Below are positions 45,754-53,714 of a stretch of DNA of 64,000 nucleotides, one piece after another. Position numbers and translations under genes: made by a program. Where the stretch lies: positions 1 to 64,000 of the forward strand of contig JAVEDP010000019.1 of NCBI GenBank assembly GCA_030841085.1, given 5' to 3'. Position 1 is the stretch's first letter. Each line of letters starts with the position of its first letter. Under the pieces are notes generated by a model. The model ran no database searches. It was given only the letters and a program-made list of their open reading frames with translations, and had not been told where the DNA came from. This DNA comes from Pyrinomonadaceae bacterium (lineage in GTDB: Bacteria; Acidobacteriota; Blastocatellia; Pyrinomonadales; Pyrinomonadaceae).

Positions 45754-46120
45754 GTTTCTTCTCCCTCGTTTGCTTTCGCTGTAGTAGTTTTTTTTGCTTT
45801 GCCTGAAGTTCCCGCAGATGGATGTCCAGGCGATCGAAACTCTCGTCCCAGAATCGGCGATAGTGCTCGAGCCAATCTGCGACTTCCCGCAGCCGGCCCG
45901 CTTCCAGCCGGCTGGGCCTCCACTGCGCCTCGCGACCGCGCGCGATTAGCCCGGCACGCTCGAGCACTTTCAAGTGCTTCGAGATTGCAGGCAGGCTCAT
46001 CTGAAACGGCGCGGCCAGTTTTGTAACCGACGTTTCACCGGAGATTAACCGCGCCAGGATCGCGCGCCGCGTGGGATCGGCAAGCGCTGCGAACGTAGTG
46101 CTGAGACTGTCCGAAGCCAT
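45707..46120 (-). CDS. ArsR-family transcriptional regulator
   Basis: 137 residues from ATG 46120. The winged HTH reads FAALADPTRRAILARL, then LPAISKHLKVLERAGLIARG. No metal-binding Cys motif is seen, so it fits the metal-free ArsR group that controls AHSA1-type genes. The C-terminal tail is basic. It heads the operon of two SRPBCC genes, doxX-like and sdpI-like genes. A palindrome directly upstream (46136-46147) is a good autoregulatory operator. Confidence 0.85.
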   Translation of the reverse strand: MASDSLSTTFAALADPTRRAILARLISGETSVTKLAAPFQMSLPAISKHLKVLERAGLIARGREAQWRPSRLEAGRLREVADWLEHYRRFWDESFDRLDIHLRELQAKQKKLLQRKQTREKKHGRTTRKFRSAVSKA

Positions 46121-46130
46121 AGTTATTTAC

Positions 46131-46152
46131 CAGTTGGTTAATTAACCAGGTG
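46131..46152. promoter_or_regulatory. Candidate ArsR operator
   Basis: A perfect 12-bp palindrome GGTTAATTAACC at 46136-46147 sits 16 bp before the arsR-like ATG, with nearly symmetric flanks (ttGGTTAATTAACCag) and a further ggtggtt half-site to its right. Size and position fit an ArsR-family binding site overlapping the promoter. Confidence 0.55.
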
Positions 46153-46185
46153 GTTATATACACTGGGATTGAAGAGCTGTCAAGC

Positions 46186-46223
46186 GGGTGGCAAGCATTG
46201 ACTGCCAGAAATAATCGTTTCAT
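46186..46223 (-). pseudogene. Truncated fourth copy of the exported peptide gene
   Basis: From ATG 46223 the text MKRLFLAVNAC matches the signal-peptide start of the three intact peptide genes to the right, and its upstream leader (46224-46380) matches theirs closely. Homology then ends, and the frame runs through the ArsR control region to a stop at 46035. The copy was cut off by the join with the ArsR operon. Confidence 0.6.
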
Positions 46224-46369
46224 GGATTGTTCTCCTTTGAGTTTGAGGCAATGCAAAAGTTTTTGCATCAAAATGAGTAAAACAAACCGAGGATTCCTCC
46301 TTCGTTTTTAGACACACTCCGACTTGGCTACCAAAAGGCAGTTTCCCAAAAGTAGAAGTGAAACAGTGC

Positions 46370-46588
46370 CTACCTGGCTACGATGCTGATGATCGTAAGT
46401 AACACCGTCACAACCACGCTTGATTGCGTTCCACTGGACGGGGCCGGGGCCGCAGAGTCAACACCAGGCATCTCTCCCGCCATCGTGCTCGATTGCGAGG
46501 GCGCGGGCTCAACAGTGGGCATCTCTCCCGCGATAGCCGTGCCCGAAAGAACACACGCGAGCGTGATTGTCAGGAATATCTTTTTCAT
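46370..46588 (-). CDS. Exported small peptide, copy A (AGEMP-repeat)
   Basis: 72 residues from ATG 46588, preceded by AAAGGAG; the longer start at 46621 is not supported. Residues 1-20 form a signal peptide (ending GTAIA). Two short repeats follow: AGEMPTVEPAPS and AGEMPGVDSAAPAPS. Residues 57-72 are a hydrophobic stretch ending in a single Arg (VVVTVLLTIISIVAR). It is one of three tandem paralogues beside a TPR-HTH regulator. No enzyme motif. A secreted signalling propeptide is the leading idea; a small envelope peptide is the alternative. Confidence 0.65.
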   Translation of the reverse strand: MKKIFLTITLACVLSGTAIAGEMPTVEPAPSQSSTMAGEMPGVDSAAPAPSSGTQSSVVVTVLLTIISIVAR

Positions 46589-46737
46589 GGATTTTTCTCC
46601 TTTGAGTTTGAGGCGATGCAAAACTTCTTACATCAAAATGAGTAGAACAAGAACCGCAAGTTTCCTTGTTCGCTTTTAGACACACTCCTACTCGACTACC
46701 AAAAGGCAGTTTCCCAAAACTAGAAGCAAAATAGTGC

Positions 46738-46977
46738 CTACTTGACTACGGTGCTGAAGATCATAAGTAACAAAGTAATCACCGTGCTCGATTGCGCTCC
46801 ACTAGACGCGGTCGCGGAATCAACACCGGGCATGTCTCCCGCCAAAGTAACGGCCGCGCTCGATTGCGTTCCGCCGGACGGGGCCGGGGCCGCAGAGTCA
46901 ACACCGGGTATATCTCCCGCCAAAGCTGTGCCCGATAAAACACACGCGAGCGTGATTGCCAGCAATAATCGTTTCAT
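46738..46977 (-). CDS. Exported small peptide, copy B (AGDMP-repeat)
   Basis: 79 residues from ATG 46977 (the open frame to 47070 only adds leader). Signal peptide MKRLLLAITLACVLSGTALA, then AGDIPGVDSAAPAPSGG and AGDMPGVDSATASSG, and a hydrophobic end STVITLLLMIFSTVVK with a terminal Lys. The leader, ribosome site and signal peptide are nearly identical to copies A and C, while the repeat segments differ. This suggests duplication followed by variation of the exported part. Confidence 0.65.
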   Translation of the reverse strand: MKRLLLAITLACVLSGTALAGDIPGVDSAAPAPSGGTQSSAAVTLAGDMPGVDSATASSGAQSSTVITLLLMIFSTVVK

Positions 46978-47002
46978 GGATTTTCTCCTTTGAGTTTGAG
47001 GC

Positions 47003-47022
47003 GATGCAAAAGTTTTTACATC
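47003..47022. promoter_or_regulatory. Conserved palindrome in the leader of each peptide gene
   Basis: The imperfect palindrome gatgcaaaagtttttacatc lies here, 26 bp before the copy B start codon. Equivalents precede every copy: 46251-46268 (perfect, atgcaaaa-gt-ttttgcat), 46615-46634 and 47381-47400. It could be an operator for the neighbouring TPR-HTH protein or a leader hairpin. Sequences around it are also conserved by the tandem duplication, so conservation alone is weak evidence. Confidence 0.5.
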
Positions 47023-47122
47023 AAAATGAGTAGAACAAACCGAGGATTCCTCCTTCGTTTTTAGACACACTCCGACGTGACTACCAAAAGGCAGTTTCCC
47101 AAAAGTAGAAGTGAAACAGTGC

Positions 47123-47356
47123 CTACCTGGCTACGATGCTGATGATCGTAAGTAACACGGTAGCGATCGCGCTCGATTGCGTTCGATTCGAAGTGGGCGC
47201 CGGTCCAACAGTGGGCATCTCTCCGGCCAAAGTAACGGCCGCGCTCGACTGCGTTCCATTTGAAGTGGGCGCCGGGTTAACGGCGGGCATATCTCCCGCC
47301 AAAGCCGAGGCCGAAAGCACACACACAAGCGTGATTGCCATCAATAATCGTTTCAT
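47123..47356 (-). CDS. Exported small peptide, copy C (AGEMP-repeat)
   Basis: 77 residues from ATG 47356. Signal peptide MKRLLMAITLVCVLSASALA, then AGDMPAVNPAPTSNGTQSS and AGEMPTVGPAPTSNRTQSS, and the end AIATVLLTIISIVAR. It is the copy closest to the regulator gene, which starts 141 bp away in the opposite direction. Its two repeats resemble each other more than those of copies A and B, suggesting internal duplication. Confidence 0.65.
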   Translation of the reverse strand: MKRLLMAITLVCVLSASALAGDMPAVNPAPTSNGTQSSAAVTLAGEMPTVGPAPTSNRTQSSAIATVLLTIISIVAR

Positions 47357-47380
47357 GGTTTTTCTCCTTGAGATTGAGGC

Positions 47381-47400
47381 GATGCAAAAATTCTTACATC
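47381..47400. promoter_or_regulatory. Palindrome in the divergent gap between peptide copy C and the TPR regulator
   Basis: gatgcaaaaattcttacatc, the fourth copy of the leader palindrome, lies between the copy C start (47356) and the regulator start (47498). In this 141-bp gap it could influence both directions. No clear -10/-35 boxes were assigned. Confidence 0.4.
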
Positions 47401-47497
47401 AAAAAGAGTAAACCAAGAACAAAAGATATCTTGCAAGGAAGCTAGCCAATAACTAATATCCGTTCGAAGTCTCAGACTTACTCACGTTCAAGTACTC

Positions 47498-48970
47498 ATG
47501 CGAACAATCTCTCTAAAGCAGGACATATCCCACCTATCGGCAAACGAGCAGGCCCGATTCCGTTGTCAGGCGGCTTTGGAACTTAAAGACAGAGGCGATT
47601 ACGAAGGCGCTCAAGAGGTTATGCGCCCACTGTGGCAGACCGGAGAACAACCGGATACGACCGGGCTTTACCCTTCCGTCGCTGCCGAGGTTCTGCTATG
47701 CGTCGGTATCTTGACGGGATGGATCGGAAGCAAAAATGAGAGTAAGGAATCGAACGAAGCGGCCAGAGATTTGATCAGTGAAAGTATTGCCTACTACGAA
47801 TCAACACGTGACGTAACGAAGGTTGCTGCCGGGCAGGCGGAACTCGCTTACTGTTATTGGCGAGCTGGTGCGTTAGACGAAGCGCGGATCATGTTTATCC
47901 AGGCGTTGCAAAGACTAACCATCGAAGGCAACACGCGAGCAAATGCGTTATTTGGATTGTCAGTTGTTGAGTGGTCAGCTGCACGATATGACGATGCACT
48001 AAAACTTCTTACTGATAATGCTTCGCTCTTTGAGAAGATTACTAATCACACCCTCAAAGGCGCTTATCATCTTCAGTTAGCGATGGTGCTACGGAAGTTA
48101 GCCACTTCGGAGAATAAAGAGACTGAACTCCAAGCCGTGTTAGACGAATATGTAGAAGCAGATCGTCAATTCAAGGTAGCTCGGAATACGGCTTTCCGCG
48201 CTCATGCAAAGAACAATATCGGCAACGCTCTGCGTGATATGTCCCGGTTCACAGAAGCCGAGCAATATCTGGATCACGCCCGCCGTCTAACGGTCAGCAT
48301 TAGAGACAAAATCAAAACCGCACAAGTTGACGAAAGTCGAGCACAGCTATTCATCGCGCAGGACCGGATCGCAGAAGCAGAGGCCGCTGCTCGACACGCA
48401 GCTAGAAGTTTTGAGAAAAGCGGTCATCACTTCTTCTTGGCTGAAGCCTTGACCACTCACGGTATCGCCTTGGCGCGCCTAGGCCAGACCGTTCGCGCAC
48501 AATTCTCGTTTCAGAAAGCTATCGAAGTTGCGCATCAGGCGGGCGCACTTAATCGAGCGGGAATTGCCGCCCTCACACTGATCGAAGAAATAGCCGATCT
48601 GCCGCCGGAAATTCTTTCCGGTGCTTATCAACAAGCGGGTGAGTGGCTGGCAGAATGCCAGAGTCCGGAGTTATTACTGAGATTCAAAGCAGCGGGAACG
48701 AAACTCGCTTTGAGGTTGCAACAAGGTAGAAGCGAAGGTGAGCCGGAGATCCTATTCAACCCGCCGCGCAATGTAAAACAGGACTTATGGGACATTGAAC
48801 GAGAAATGATTAGCAAGGCGCTTGCCGAAGCAAATGGAAGTGTTACTCACGCAGCGTCCCGGCTTGGCATGAGTTATCAAGGGTTGGCCTATATTATTAA
48901 GACGAGACACTCGGAACTACTCAAAGAACGCTCACCCGTTCACCGGCGTTCCAGCAAGCGGGACAATTAG
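47498..48970 (+). CDS. TPR protein with C-terminal Fis-type HTH, candidate peptide-responsive regulator
   Basis: 490 residues from ATG 47498. Residues about 20-400 are helical TPR-like repeats (AELAYCYWRAGALDEARIMF, NIGNALRDMSRFTEAEQYLD, THGIALARLGQTVRAQFSF). Residues about 430-475 are a Fis-type HTH (ISKALAEANGSVTHAASRLG, then MSYQGLAYIIKTRH). No receiver, AAA+ or membrane part is present. TPR-HTH proteins of the RRNPP group bind small imported peptides, but they carry the HTH at the N-terminus. Here the order is reversed. Divergence from three exported peptide genes supports a link; peptide binding is inference. Confidence 0.7.
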   Translation: MRTISLKQDISHLSANEQARFRCQAALELKDRGDYEGAQEVMRPLWQTGEQPDTTGLYPSVAAEVLLCVGILTGWIGSKNESKESNEAARDLISESIAYYESTRDVTKVAAGQAELAYCYWRAGALDEARIMFIQALQRLTIEGNTRANALFGLSVVEWSAARYDDALKLLTDNASLFEKITNHTLKGAYHLQLAMVLRKLATSENKETELQAVLDEYVEADRQFKVARNTAFRAHAKNNIGNALRDMSRFTEAEQYLDHARRLTVSIRDKIKTAQVDESRAQLFIAQDRIAEAEAAARHAARSFEKSGHHFFLAEALTTHGIALARLGQTVRAQFSFQKAIEVAHQAGALNRAGIAALTLIEEIADLPPEILSGAYQQAGEWLAECQSPELLLRFKAAGTKLALRLQQGRSEGEPEILFNPPRNVKQDLWDIEREMISKALAEANGSVTHAASRLGMSYQGLAYIIKTRHSELLKERSPVHRRSSKRDN

Positions 48971-49208
48971 TGCCACCCAACTGGATCCGCTTTTAGACCA
49001 GGACATCATCCAACTGATGAGATCTTGCCGACATCATTGAAATTAAATACTCAAAGAACGCCGGAAACGTGGACCCTTTAGCACTTTCAATAAATTGAGC
49101 TACCTCTGCTGAGCTGGCTCTTGCTGCTAATCGGTTTCGCCTTTGGTTGAACGACAAGGTTTTCCGCAAGAGAAAGTTGCCCTTTTTCTCAGGAAAACAA
49201 ATTACCTA

Positions 49209-50225
49209 ATGAGTGTCGCCTCAAGCATCCCTATCAAACAAATCTGGCGAATTTTCGCCATCGCGTCGGCAGTCGTGCTGGCTTATGCCACCGTGCTCGG
49301 CAAACTCGGGCACGACTGGTGGACTGACGAAAACTATTCGCACGGCCTGCTGGTTCCATTTGTTATCGGCTACATACTTTGGAGTCAGCGTCATCGCTTT
49401 GCGCGCGAAACGCAGCGGCCCGCCATGGTTCTTGGTCTCGCCGTCGTCTCGTTTGGTTTAGTTGCGCTTTGGGCGGGTACGGCGGGCGCCGAACTCTATC
49501 TGCAGCGCACGTCGCTAATGTTTTTGTTCGCCGGGACAGTCATCTACTTCTGGGGTTTCAAGCTCCTGCGGTTGATGATCGTTCCGTTGTTTCTGCTGTG
49601 GCTGGCCATTCCGATTCCCGCAATCATCTTCAACAAAGTCGCGTTTCCTTTGCAGCTCTTTGCGTCGCGCTGTGCTGTATCGGCGATGCAACTTTTTGAT
49701 ATTCCGGTACTGCGACAGGGCAACGTCATCGAGTTGATGCCGCTTGGCGCTCGCGAAACAAAAAAACTCGAGGTGGTGGAAGCCTGCAGCGGCATCCGAT
49801 CGCTCATGACGCTGGTGACGTTGGCAGTCGTTTACGCTTACTTCACCCACCCGCGCGATAACGATCCGGAAAATGGAAACAAGGGCGGAACGCTTTCAAG
49901 CCTAAAGACATTTCACTTCTGGCGGTCGGCGCTAATCCTGTTTTCTGCGGTGCCGATCGCAATTCTTACGAATGCATTCCGCGTCAGCGGTACAGGCATT
50001 TTGGCGCGCTATTACGGTACGAAAGTAGCAGACGGCTTCTTTCACACGTTCTCAGGATGGGTGATTTATATCGTCGCATTCCTGATGTTGTTCGGAGTCG
50101 GATGGGTGCTGGATCGAGTGAAGCCCAATGGCATTCAACCTGAAGAGAATGAAAAGCGGCGCGAAGCTGCTGGTCTGCAAAACGTCTTACCAAATCTTCA
50201 AGGCGCAACGGGGGGCAGCGAATGA
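49209..50225 (+). CDS. xrtA: Exosortase (EpsH/XrtA type)
   Basis: I chose ATG 49209 (MSVASSIPIK), 338 residues; the frame is open from 49143. About eight membrane helices are present. The catalytic set of exosortases is complete: Cys193 in VVEACSGIRSLM, Arg258 in NAFRVSG and His279 in FFHTFSGW. Exosortases cleave C-terminal PEP-CTERM-like signals and pass the protein on during export. The genes that follow are the usual XrtA-type polysaccharide partners. Bases 48971-49142 before it hold no gene. The subtype letter is by context only. Confidence 0.85.
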   Translation: MSVASSIPIKQIWRIFAIASAVVLAYATVLGKLGHDWWTDENYSHGLLVPFVIGYILWSQRHRFARETQRPAMVLGLAVVSFGLVALWAGTAGAELYLQRTSLMFLFAGTVIYFWGFKLLRLMIVPLFLLWLAIPIPAIIFNKVAFPLQLFASRCAVSAMQLFDIPVLRQGNVIELMPLGARETKKLEVVEACSGIRSLMTLVTLAVVYAYFTHPRDNDPENGNKGGTLSSLKTFHFWRSALILFSAVPIAILTNAFRVSGTGILARYYGTKVADGFFHTFSGWVIYIVAFLMLFGVGWVLDRVKPNGIQPEENEKRREAAGLQNVLPNLQGATGGSE

Positions 50226-50866
50226 TGAAAAGGTGGCGCTTTGCAATTTTCTTCGGGCTGCTTGTCGCCGGCGGCTTGTTGGTTAACTCCTCGGCGTATC
50301 TGGGCGAAGCGCACGTTGACCGCAAGCAGTTGAACGGCTTTCCCCAACAGATCGAAAGTTGGAAACAGTTAGGCGGCGATGAACAGTTTGACGAAAAAAC
50401 AATGGCCGTGCTGCGGGCCAGCGACTACTTGCTGCGCAACTATCGCGCGAACGACGGCCGCGTGCTGAATTTCTATGTTGGTTACTATGCGAGCCAACGC
50501 GATGGCGCCACCTATCACAGTCCGTTGAATTGTTTGCCCGGCTCAGGCTGGGTAATGAGCGATCCGGACAGCGTCACTATCTCGCCAAAAGGCAGATCGC
50601 CATTCGTTGCCAACAAGTACATCATTCAAAACGGCGACCATAAAGAGTTGCTCATTTATTGGTACCAGGGACGTGGTCGCGCGGTGGCCAGCGAATACTG
50701 GGGAAAGATCTATACCGTCGTCGATAGCGTACGCCGGCGTCGTTCCGATGGCGCCATGGTGCGCATCACCACTCCCATCGAAAGTTCGGAAGCGGATGCG
50801 CTAAAGGCGTCGGTCGATTTGGCTGCCGAGACAGCAACCATCCTGCCCGAATTCATTCCAGATTAA
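50222..50866 (+). CDS. epsI: EpsI-family exosortase-associated protein
   Basis: 214 residues, starting by ATGA overlap with the exosortase gene. A signal-anchor (residues 5-23) is followed by the EpsI pattern: YVGYYASQRDGATYHSPLNC, LPGSGW and LIYWYQGRGRAVASEYWGK. EpsI proteins are found fused to or next to exosortases; the conserved Cys and His suggest a periplasmic role in the same pathway. Translation is clearly coupled. Confidence 0.85.
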   Translation: MMKRWRFAIFFGLLVAGGLLVNSSAYLGEAHVDRKQLNGFPQQIESWKQLGGDEQFDEKTMAVLRASDYLLRNYRANDGRVLNFYVGYYASQRDGATYHSPLNCLPGSGWVMSDPDSVTISPKGRSPFVANKYIIQNGDHKELLIYWYQGRGRAVASEYWGKIYTVVDSVRRRRSDGAMVRITTPIESSEADALKASVDLAAETATILPEFIPD

Positions 50867-51016
50867 TGTCACGTGGTAATCAACTTGACCACACTCGAAC
50901 GCAAAAACTCGAGCGGTACAAAACTCAATATGCACTTGGCTTCGGCCTGGTTGCGAAATCTGATTTGCGCCATCCGCTTTGCCACTCGTGGTTCAGCAAT
51001 TGCGAGGGGGGAAAAT

Positions 51017-51090
51017 AGTACTGAGTACTGAGTGCTGAGTTCCGAGCTGGGAACTCTGAATTCAACACTCAGCACTCAGTACTCAGCACT
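51017..51090. repeat. Large inverted repeat in the gap after epsI
   Basis: The arm at 51017-51041 (agtactgagtactgagtgct and on) pairs with 51064-51090 (actcagcactcagtactcag). The arms are themselves made of 7-bp actgagt units. The rest of the 50867-51293 gap shows no gene; the short frame on the minus strand at 50869-51075 only reads through the repeat. A hairpin terminator or dispersed element is possible. Confidence 0.7.
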
Positions 51091-51293
51091 TCCCGCTCTC
51101 GGCTCGTCGTTGTGCTACTCGCGTTTAGCTAACCTTAACAGTAATTTGCGGAACGACTGAAGAATTAGACCTTTCGTATTAGTGTCGCGCTCTCGTACCC
51201 ACCGGTGGCATTGCCCGCCGCCGGTTGGGAAAAACGAAAGTGAAGGCAAAAAACGCGAGCCCGCCAATATCGGGTTCACGACAGGAGAACAAA

Positions 51294-53687
51294 ATGAATA
51301 TCGAGTGCCGAACCACCGTCTATTACGCTACCCTCTTATCAGTTCTTTTCGCAGCGATCTTCGCGATCAGCGGCTGCGCCAATCCCGAAAAAACTAAAGT
51401 CGCCCACGTCGAAAAAGGCGAAGTTTACCTGAAAGACGAAAAGTTTCAGGAAGCCTCGCTCGAATTTCGTAACGCGATTCAAATCGACGAACGTTTTGCC
51501 GCCGCCCATTGGGGACTGGCGCGCGCGTTCGAGGGATTGCAGCGCTTTCCGGAAGCGTTCGATGAGTTGCGCAAGACTACGGAACTCGACGCCGACAATT
51601 TCGATGCGCGCGTGAAACTTGGCAATTACTACATCGCCGGCGCCAAGGGCCGTCCGGAGATGATTGCCGAAGCCGAGCGACTGGCAAAAGAAATTCTGCA
51701 AAAGAATGCGAACCACGTCGAAGGTCACATTCTGATGGGCAGCATCTTCTTCGCGCGGAACGAACCCGGCAAAGCATTCGTCGAGATGAACCAGGCTATC
51801 GAGTTGGATCCAAAACGGGTTGAGTCTTACCTCAGTCTGGCGCGCTTCTACATTGTCACTAACGACAACGGTAAAGCTGAAGACACTTTCAAACGCGCGA
51901 TTGCAGTCAGCTACAACTCCGGCCTGGCCCACACGGAGTATGGCAAGTTTCTGGTGCAATTGAACCGTGGCACCGAAGCGGAAGCAGAAATGAGCAAGGC
52001 AGTCGAGGTTGAACCCAGCAACCGCACTTCGCGTTTTGTGTTGGCGAGTTTTTATCTCGTCAACAAGCAGCTTGATAAGGCCGAAGTCGCCTACAAAGCG
52101 CTGGCGGAGATCAACAAGGACAAGCCCGAAGGCCGCGCAGTACTGGCCGACTTCTATTCGTCCGTCAATCGTCTGGACGAAGCAATCAATATCTATAAAG
52201 ACATCGTTGCCGAGTCGCCCGACTTCACGCAGGGGCGTTATCGCCTGGGCGAGATCATGCTGATGCGCGGCGACACTGCCGGCGCTATTGCGCAAATCGA
52301 TGGAATTCTGAAAAAGGACCAGCACGATCGGCAGGCACTCCTGTTGCGAGCGCGAGTTCGCGCGCAAACCGGCGAGTCTAATGATCTGCTGGCTGCCGTT
52401 GAAGATTTGAAAGAGGTCCTGATTCAGGAACCTAACTCGCGCGCCGGCCTCTATTTCATGGCTCAGGCAAATTTCAATTTGGGAAATGTCGATCAGGCGC
52501 GCGCTTTTGCAGGCGACCTCGAGCGTAACTATCCCGATTATCTGCCGGCGAAATTGATGCAGGTGCAGATTAGCCTGGCTTCCGGCGACACAAAATCCGC
52601 CGCGCGACTTTCGACAGAACTAATCGATCGCGTTAATCAAACTGCGCCCGATCGGAACAGCTCGCCGCAGATGTTGGCCGAGATAAAAGCGAAGGCTTAT
52701 ATCTCCCGTGGCTCGGCCGCGCTGCAACAGGGCAACGCTGTCGCTGCACGAAAAGATTTTCTGGCCGCGCGTGACGTTACTACCGGCGACACCTATCCGC
52801 TGATTAGTCTCGCTGCAGTCGCCCTGGCGGAAAATAAACCGGACGAGGCAGTTGGTTTCTACGAGACCGCGCTGGGGATTGATGGCACAAACTTTAACGC
52901 CCTGAGCGGCCTGATTCGTTTATATGCCGGCAAGGGTGAACTAAACAAAGCACACGCGCGACTCGATCAAGTCTTGAGCTCCTATCCCAGCAATGCGTCG
53001 CTCCATTACTTGAAAGCGCAGGCCTACGGTTTCGAACACAACTCGGGCCAGGCGGAAGTTGAACTGCGCAAGACGCTGGAAATCGATCCGAACTACATCG
53101 CCGCTTACTCGGCGCTGGGCGCGCTCTTCATTAACACCAACCAACAGGACCGCGCGATTGCCGAGTATCAAAAGATTCTCGAGCACCGTCCTGACAACGC
53201 GACGGCATACACGCTGATCGGCATGCTCGACGACTCGCGTCAGAACTATGACGCCGCCGCCGAAAGTTATCGCCAGGCACTCGGCAAAGATCAGAACGCC
53301 GTCATTGCGGCAAACAATCTGGCCTGGCTGTACGCGGTGAACGGCAAGGGCAATCTCGACGAAGCAGTGCGGCTCTCGCAAGGCGTAGTGCAAAAGAATC
53401 CAAACATTCCCGGTTTCGTCGATACGCTCGGCTGGGTTTACTACAAAAAAGGTTTGTATGGCGCCGCGATCGAACAGTTGCAGAAAGCAGTCGCGCTGGA
53501 TGAACGCGCCGCAAAGGGCGGTGCTGCCACGCCGGCGCCCAATTATCACTTCCACCTCGGAATGGCATTGAAAGCCAAAGGCGACAAGACAGCGGCGCGA
53601 CGCGAACTCGAGCTGGCCATGCGTCTCGGCGAACGAGCGCCCTTTGCAGAAGCAGCCGAGGCGCGCAGCGCTTTAGCCAATCTCTAA
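51294..53687 (+). CDS. PrsT-like TPR lipoprotein of the exosortase system
   Basis: The start ATG 51294 has AGGAG 8 bp upstream and puts a lipobox (FAISGC) at Cys28; the longer frame from 51225 would hide it. About 797 residues, nearly all TPR repeats (FRNAIQIDERFAAAHWGLAR, MNQAIELDPKRVESYLSLAR, LRKTLEIDPNYIAAYSALG). This length and lipobox fit the PrsT family of exosortase loci, thought to scaffold the polysaccharide export machine at the outer membrane. The chain-length gene follows after 27 bp. Confidence 0.8.
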   Translation: MNIECRTTVYYATLLSVLFAAIFAISGCANPEKTKVAHVEKGEVYLKDEKFQEASLEFRNAIQIDERFAAAHWGLARAFEGLQRFPEAFDELRKTTELDADNFDARVKLGNYYIAGAKGRPEMIAEAERLAKEILQKNANHVEGHILMGSIFFARNEPGKAFVEMNQAIELDPKRVESYLSLARFYIVTNDNGKAEDTFKRAIAVSYNSGLAHTEYGKFLVQLNRGTEAEAEMSKAVEVEPSNRTSRFVLASFYLVNKQLDKAEVAYKALAEINKDKPEGRAVLADFYSSVNRLDEAINIYKDIVAESPDFTQGRYRLGEIMLMRGDTAGAIAQIDGILKKDQHDRQALLLRARVRAQTGESNDLLAAVEDLKEVLIQEPNSRAGLYFMAQANFNLGNVDQARAFAGDLERNYPDYLPAKLMQVQISLASGDTKSAARLSTELIDRVNQTAPDRNSSPQMLAEIKAKAYISRGSAALQQGNAVAARKDFLAARDVTTGDTYPLISLAAVALAENKPDEAVGFYETALGIDGTNFNALSGLIRLYAGKGELNKAHARLDQVLSSYPSNASLHYLKAQAYGFEHNSGQAEVELRKTLEIDPNYIAAYSALGALFINTNQQDRAIAEYQKILEHRPDNATAYTLIGMLDDSRQNYDAAAESYRQALGKDQNAVIAANNLAWLYAVNGKGNLDEAVRLSQGVVQKNPNIPGFVDTLGWVYYKKGLYGAAIEQLQKAVALDERAAKGGAATPAPNYHFHLGMALKAKGDKTAARRELELAMRLGERAPFAEAAEARSALANL

Positions 53688-53714
53688 ACGAAAACTTTCC
53701 CAGGGAGAGAAGTC

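Noticed and set aside
46035-46271. Intact 78-residue peptide gene before the ArsR operon
   Set aside because: Only the first dozen residues match the peptide family; the rest reads through the ArsR promoter region and coding start.
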